Origin: Tellurirhabdus bombi
Lineage (GTDB): Bacteria; Bacteroidota; Bacteroidia; Cytophagales; Spirosomataceae
Length of the DNA: 64,000 bases
Direction of reading: 5' to 3'
Assembly (NCBI RefSeq): GCF_021484805.1
Contig: NZ_CP090557.1
Coordinates: forward strand, 2,740,001 to 2,804,000
Every line of letters begins with the position of its first letter. The first letter of the stretch is position 1. Below, one piece after another: positions 60,005-64,000 of this stretch. The notes under the pieces are model-generated. The model ran no database searches. It saw only the letters and a program-made list of their open reading frames with translations, and was not told the DNA's origin. The position numbers and the translations under genes were made by a program.

Positions 60005-60451
60005 CGAGAACTAAAACGGCTGGCTGCCAAGTTGCCAGACAAAAAAAGACCGCGTCGGAATCTACGCGGTCAGACTCAGAGAGCCAATTTTATAACGTTG
60101 AGTACGGTAAGTATCGGATGGTAAGTTCTTATGTTACCATTTTTCAATTTTGGTAAAATTAAATTTAGCTATTAAAAAAAACAAATAAAATGAATCAAAA
60201 TAGAATGAAATTTTTGTCGGTTAATTGCAATTAAAACCCCCTTATTTAATCCGATACAAGAATCTAAAGCAAAAAATTACAATAACTTACCTGTCTGTAA
60301 ATTGATTCTTAGGATAGTCTAGTAAAGTCTGCCTTAAGTTACATCTCGCTGTATGTTGGATTGTCTAAAAGTAGCCTGAGTTTTCGTGGAGTGCCTGTTT
60401 ATTTCCAGCTAAAAAAGAAAAACATCCCAATAAAATGGTCGTTTAAGGAGT
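60005..60451. other. intergenic region, 447 bp
   Basis: AT-rich, without a convincing gene. GACCGCGT (60048-60055) pairs with ACGCGGTC (60064-60071) close after the Wzi gene. The A run before it favours leftward termination, although the Wzi gene is on the plus strand. No promoter or repeat could be assigned in the rest. Confidence 0.5.
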
Positions 60452-61075
60452 ATGATACATGATGTAGCGGCCTTAATCAAACAAGGCGAGGGAGTCCAGC
60501 TAGAGTTCAAAGCAACAATCCACTCGCCAAACCGAATTGCCCGGACACTAACAGCTTTCTCGAATACCGGGGGAGGCTTGCTGGTCGTCGGGATTTCGGA
60601 TGATGGCCGCATTGTTGGCGTTGAATCGGAATACCGCGAAATTCAGAAATTGGAACGAGCCACTGATTTTTTCGTAGATCCTGTTATCGCCGTTAGTTAC
60701 GAAACCCAGATCGTTGAGGGAAAAAAGGTCCTCTTTATTGTCGTCGAAGAAAGTGAAGACAAACCGCATCACGCCATTGACGAGCAGGGCCACCGGACCA
60801 TTTATGTTCGTTCAAAGGATAAATCAGTGCCCACCAATAAGCTGATTCTGGGAGCCGACAAGCTGGATAGTCAGTTACTTCAATCGCCTAACGTTCGTAA
60901 TTTGGTGCAGTATCTTCGGAAAAATGAGGCTATTACAGTGAAAAAATACGCGCAGCTAATTAATATTTCGGAGTACAGAGCCTCAAAGCTTCTGCAACAA
61001 CTTGCGCAACAAGGGTTATTAATTCTGCTGGATCGTCAGCGGCCCGTGCAATTTTCCCTGAAAGTATCGGAGTAA
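60452..61075 (+). CDS. AlbA_2-domain protein with winged-helix tail
   Basis: In this 207-aa protein residues about 10-130 form an AlbA_2 (Schlafen-like, formerly AAA_4) domain: VQLEFKATIHSPNRIARTLT, FSNTGGGLLVVGISDDG, HHAIDEQGHRTIYVRSKDK. The last 70 residues resemble a winged helix (NVRNLVQYLRKNEAITVKKY). Family members include putative transcriptional regulators. Role here unknown. Confidence 0.85.
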   Translation: MIHDVAALIKQGEGVQLEFKATIHSPNRIARTLTAFSNTGGGLLVVGISDDGRIVGVESEYREIQKLERATDFFVDPVIAVSYETQIVEGKKVLFIVVEESEDKPHHAIDEQGHRTIYVRSKDKSVPTNKLILGADKLDSQLLQSPNVRNLVQYLRKNEAITVKKYAQLINISEYRASKLLQQLAQQGLLILLDRQRPVQFSLKVSE

Positions 61076-61084
61076 AGTTTCGCG

Positions 61085-61092
61085 TATCTTTG
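61085..61092 (+). promoter_or_regulatory. TAnnTTTG -7 box before hemF
   Basis: TATCTTTG is an exact match to the Bacteroidetes -7 consensus, 53 bp before the hemF start codon. No clear TTG -33 element lies at the expected distance. It supports the start at 61145. Confidence 0.45.
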
Positions 61093-61144
61093 CGCCAACG
61101 CCGACCTGCTACGCTTGTATTTGGACATTACGCGAATTTGTCTT

Positions 61145-62044
61145 ATGACTCCTGATAAACAACTTATAACAACTTATTTTACTGATTTACAAGACCGTAT
61201 TTGCGCGGCGCTTGAAGACGCTGATGGCGGAGCCCGCTTTCGGGAAGACCGTTGGGAACGAAGCGAGGGCGGTGGCGGTCGCACGCGAATTATCGAAAAC
61301 GGGGCCGTGATTGAAAAAGGCGGCGTGTTGTTTTCGGCGGTTCACGGTCCGGCTTCGGAAGCTACCCTCCGGCAAATGAACCAAACCGAACCCGTTGATT
61401 TCTACGCAACCGGCGTCTCCATCGTCCTGCACCCGCATAGCCCGATGATGCCGATTATTCACATGAACGTTCGGTATTTTGAGCTAAGCAACGGCATTAA
61501 CTGGTTTGGCGGCGGCATTGACCTGACGCCGCACTACGTCGACGAAGCCGATGCGCGTTGGTTTCACCAGCAGCTAAAAAACGCCTGCGACCGGCACCAT
61601 CCCGATTTTTATCCCAAGTATAAAGCCTGGGCGGATGACTACTTTTTCCTTAAACACCGCCACGAAACGCGTGGGGTCGGAGGTATTTTCTTCGATTACC
61701 AAAAGCCATCCGATGCCTTTTCGAAAGAGGCTATTTTCGCCTACGTGCAGGAAGTTGGCAACTCTTTTGCGCCCATTTATACCCATTTTATGGCCAAAAA
61801 CCGCGATTTGGCTTACGGGGAGCAGGAGAAAAAGTGGCAGATGCTGCGCCGGGGACGCTACGTAGAATTTAACCTGGTTTGGGACCGGGGTACGAAATTC
61901 GGTCTGGAGTCCAATGGCCGGACGGAGTCAATTCTGATGAGTATGCCGCCGCAGGCCAACTGGGTTTACGATTTTCAACCTGAACCCGGTAGCCGGGAAG
62001 AAAAGACCCTGCAAAGCTTACAAAAAAGCATTAGTTGGGTATAG
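61145..62044 (+). CDS. hemF: oxygen-dependent coproporphyrinogen III oxidase
   Basis: This is a 299-aa protein from the ATG at 61145, preferred over an in-frame ATG at 61115 because of the promoter spacing and family length. Converts coproporphyrinogen III to protoporphyrinogen IX in haem synthesis. Signature motifs are FREDRWERSEGGGGRTRII, SIVLHPHSPM, HMNVRYFEL and WFGGGIDLTPHY. C-terminal motif GRYVEFNLVWDRGTKFGL, with the conserved glycines and Asp. Intact host gene. Confidence 0.93.
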   Translation: MTPDKQLITTYFTDLQDRICAALEDADGGARFREDRWERSEGGGGRTRIIENGAVIEKGGVLFSAVHGPASEATLRQMNQTEPVDFYATGVSIVLHPHSPMMPIIHMNVRYFELSNGINWFGGGIDLTPHYVDEADARWFHQQLKNACDRHHPDFYPKYKAWADDYFFLKHRHETRGVGGIFFDYQKPSDAFSKEAIFAYVQEVGNSFAPIYTHFMAKNRDLAYGEQEKKWQMLRRGRYVEFNLVWDRGTKFGLESNGRTESILMSMPPQANWVYDFQPEPGSREEKTLQSLQKSISWV

Positions 62045-62114
62045 TGAATCCAGCTTTTGGTCCGTAGCTCCTGCCTGGGAGTCTCCCAAACTTTTCTGAT
62101 TTCTACGGGTTAGT

Positions 62115-62154
62115 TTTTAACAGGGTTTTGCCTGCGGGTAGTATCCTGTTAAAA
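62115..62154. other. hairpin between hemF and antiporter genes
   Basis: TTTTAACAGG (62115-62124) pairs with CCTGTTAAAA (62145-62154). It could be a terminator of hemF in either direction, although the T run is short. Confidence 0.45.
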
Positions 62155-62167
62155 CGCGCCCTTCAAT

Positions 62168-63415
62168 ATGGATCTATTTGACCTGTTTACCATCCTGATT
62201 GTTATTTCTGCCAGCTGTGCTTATCTGAATACCCGCTTTTTGAAAATGCCCGAAGCAATCGGGATTATGATCATAGCGGTTATTTTTTCGATCTTGATCA
62301 TCGCCATGAACTACATCCAGCCGGTTTGGTTCGATCAGGTTCGGGCGGCTGTGGCTCAGATTGATTTCTACAAGGTTCTGTTCAATTTTATGCTTAGCTT
62401 CCTCTTGTTTGCGGCGGCTTTTCATACGGATGCTTCCAAACTAAAGGTTGAGCGGCGACCCATTATTGTGTTTGCCTTTATTGGGGTCGTGTTGTGTACG
62501 ATGCTGGTTGGTACGATGCTTTATCTTGTGGCGGATTGGCTCGGATTTAAGCTGCCCTACACCGTTTGTCTGCTTTTTGGTGGACTTATATCTCCAACGG
62601 ACCCAATTGCAGTACTAGGAATTTTGGCGCGTTTTGACCTGCCCGAACAGATTAAAACCAACATTGTAGGCGAGTCACTTTTTAACGATGGGATGGCCGT
62701 AGTCGTTTTTGCAACCATTTACCAGTTGGTCGGAGACGGCCACTCGACGCTGGAGCCTGGACCAACTTTTGTTTTCTTTCTGAAAGAAGCAGGCGGTGGT
62801 ATTTTGCTGGGTGCGGCCATTGGCTATACCATGTACCGACTGCTAATGAAAGTAAATCATTATCAGACCGAAGTATTATTGACCATTGCGGGCGTAATGG
62901 GGGGCTATCTAATTGCTCGCTGGGTGCACGTGTCAGGGCCCTTGGCGATGGTTATTGCCGGTTTATTAGTGGGAAATCGGGCGCGGAAGGAAGTGATGAG
63001 CCCGGTTACGGAAGACTATCTGGACAAATTCTGGGAATTGGTCGATGTTATCCTGAACGCTCTGCTTTTTGTCCTAATCGGTATTGAATTGCTGATCGTG
63101 CACTTCGAGCACTCTTACTGGCTGATGTGTTTGGCGGCTATTGTAATCGTGCTGGCGTCGCGTTTTCTGGCTATTTATATTCCCTATCTGCTAGCCGGTA
63201 ATTGGCTGGGTCTTGACAACAAAGCGCCGATTATGCTCACCTGGGGCGGCCTACGCGGCGGTATTTCCGTGGCTATGGCTCTGTCGATTGATGATTCCGT
63301 CGTGCACAAAGACATTATAGTAGCCATCACCTACGCCGTTGTGCTATTCTCCGTAATTGGCCAGGGACTAACCATGGAACGGGTTATCCGCCGGCTTTAT
63401 CCGGAGAAGGAATGA
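62168..63415 (+). CDS. sodium/proton antiporter, CPA1 type
   Basis: This 415-aa inner-membrane protein has about 12 spans. CPA1 features are GGLISPTDPIAVLGILAR, GESLFNDGMAVVVFATIYQL and LTWGGLRGGISVAMALSID. Exchanges sodium (or potassium) for protons. The last 32 bp overlap the convergent menC gene. Confidence 0.87.
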   Translation: MDLFDLFTILIVISASCAYLNTRFLKMPEAIGIMIIAVIFSILIIAMNYIQPVWFDQVRAAVAQIDFYKVLFNFMLSFLLFAAAFHTDASKLKVERRPIIVFAFIGVVLCTMLVGTMLYLVADWLGFKLPYTVCLLFGGLISPTDPIAVLGILARFDLPEQIKTNIVGESLFNDGMAVVVFATIYQLVGDGHSTLEPGPTFVFFLKEAGGGILLGAAIGYTMYRLLMKVNHYQTEVLLTIAGVMGGYLIARWVHVSGPLAMVIAGLLVGNRARKEVMSPVTEDYLDKFWELVDVILNALLFVLIGIELLIVHFEHSYWLMCLAAIVIVLASRFLAIYIPYLLAGNWLGLDNKAPIMLTWGGLRGGISVAMALSIDDSVVHKDIIVAITYAVVLFSVIGQGLTMERVIRRLYPEKE

Positions 63416-64000
63416 CATTTTTAACGGTTTCTTTGGCGTCTAATAAAACCTGTAAATCCCAGTCGCTGCTGGTGTTATACCGCAAAAAACCGTGCTCAAT
63501 GGTGAGTGGGCTGCTGATGTTGTTTTGATAAAGCTGGCCTGTTCCCAGACCTTGTGGAAGCGGATTCGGAAAGCGGGCAGTATACTGGGCGATGGCGTTA
63601 AGGCCAATGTTCGATTCCAGAGCCGAGGTTATCCACCAGCCAATACCCAGGCGGTTGGCCGTTTCAATCCATTCGTCGCAGTGGTGCATGCCACCCAACA
63701 GGCTGGGTTTAAGGATAATAAACTGCGGTTGGAGCTTTTTGAGAAGCCGGAATTTATCCACGTATTCCATATGGCCGATGAGTTCTTCATCCAGCGCAAT
63801 GGGGATGGGCGTTTGGCGGCAAAGTTCTGCCATCAACTCGTGCTGGCCTTGTCGGATGGGTTGCTCGATGGAATGAATTCCGTATTTCGCCAGTTGCGTT
63901 AGCTTATCCAGTGCCTCGTCGGGCTGAAAAGCGCCGTTGGCATCCACACGAATGACCAACTGCTCGGGTGCGTTGGTGCGGAGGTAAGCCAGAAGTTCGC
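63384..64000 (-). CDS. menC: o-succinylbenzoate synthase, C-terminal part (gene continues past window)
   Basis: The open frame continues to the window edge, so the N terminus is missing. This is the enolase-superfamily barrel domain. RVDANGAF and SIEQPI supply metal ligands, IALDEEL and LKPSLLGG the later acidic and Lys residues, and WWITSALESNIGLNA the specificity segment. The enzyme forms o-succinylbenzoate in menaquinone synthesis. Convergent with the antiporter gene. Confidence 0.88.
   Translation of the reverse strand, partial: ELLAYLRTNAPEQLVIRVDANGAFQPDEALDKLTQLAKYGIHSIEQPIRQGQHELMAELCRQTPIPIALDEELIGHMEYVDKFRLLKKLQPQFIILKPSLLGGMHHCDEWIETANRLGIGWWITSALESNIGLNAIAQYTARFPNPLPQGLGTGQLYQNNISSPLTIEHGFLRYNTSSDWDLQVLLDAKETVKNVIPSPDKAGG

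Noticed and set aside
1-64000. CRISPR arrays or insertion sequences
   Set aside because: No regularly spaced repeats with spacers and no transposase with terminal inverted repeats were seen; the only mobile element is the prophage.

Overview
The window reads as a Cytophagales-type (Bacteroidetes) chromosome, probably Spirosoma-like. The reasons are a base composition near 50% GC, the near absence of Shine-Dalgarno sequences, TAnnTTTG-type -7 boxes, and host genes typical of that group (choice-of-anchor I lipoprotein, DUF4394 lipoprotein, Wzi-like protein, GT4/GH130 pair, DUF4286). The genus is an inference from gene content only.

Host DNA flanks one complete prophage. Left flank: the 3' part of hflX (1-1107) and a tRNA-Arg(CCU) gene (1171-1242). 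The prophage spans about 1231-46991, roughly 45.7 kb, and is bounded by a perfect 58-bp direct repeat made of the tRNA 3' end plus the tRNA terminator. Right flank (47005-64000): NAD-dependent epimerase, secreted metallophosphoesterase, choice-of-anchor I lipoprotein, b561-like membrane protein, DUF4286 protein, GT4 glycosyltransferase plus GH130 enzyme, DUF4394 lipoprotein, Wzi-like outer-membrane protein, AlbA_2 protein, hemF, a CPA1-type antiporter and the end of menC.

Prophage layout. A tyrosine integrase lies on the plus strand next to attL. Almost everything else is on the minus strand and is read from the switch region (about 43.65 kb) leftwards. Early genes come first: an unknown 95-aa protein, a secreted protein, a LytTR regulator, a 996-aa primase-helicase, a string of micro-genes, an HNH protein and a serine recombinase. 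An AT-rich plus-strand cargo block (DUF2971 protein and two small proteins, 34.3-35.9 kb) and a 0.5-kb regulatory gap with GTTACAGA repeats follow. The late genes run from about 33.8 kb down to 2.56 kb in the order protease-scaffold, major capsid, small head or connector proteins, terminase small and large subunits, portal, DUF6712, lysis-like genes, and tail genes ending in the tape measure. Capsid before terminase and portal is a permuted order. Two very large late proteins, a beta-helix spike and a glycosidase-like protein, carry Sec signal peptides, which is unexpected for virion parts.

Regulation. A small HTH repressor gene (43713) faces the early operon across a 100-bp gap with several inverted repeats. 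Downstream of the repressor, in the same direction, lie a DnaQ-like exonuclease-BRCT protein, a 96-aa protein and a trypsin-like protease, ending at the terminator inside attR. This looks like a lysogen-expressed cargo operon and is the best candidate here for an undescribed defence or exclusion system. A 21-bp element occurs three times on the same strand, 29-51 bp before late gene starts at 33296, 25651 and 20068. It is a candidate late-promoter or activator site, possibly for the phage LytTR protein. Integrase arm-type sites (TTTCCGAA) flank both att cores.

Functions given as unknown are structural guesses from position only. No database search was possible.
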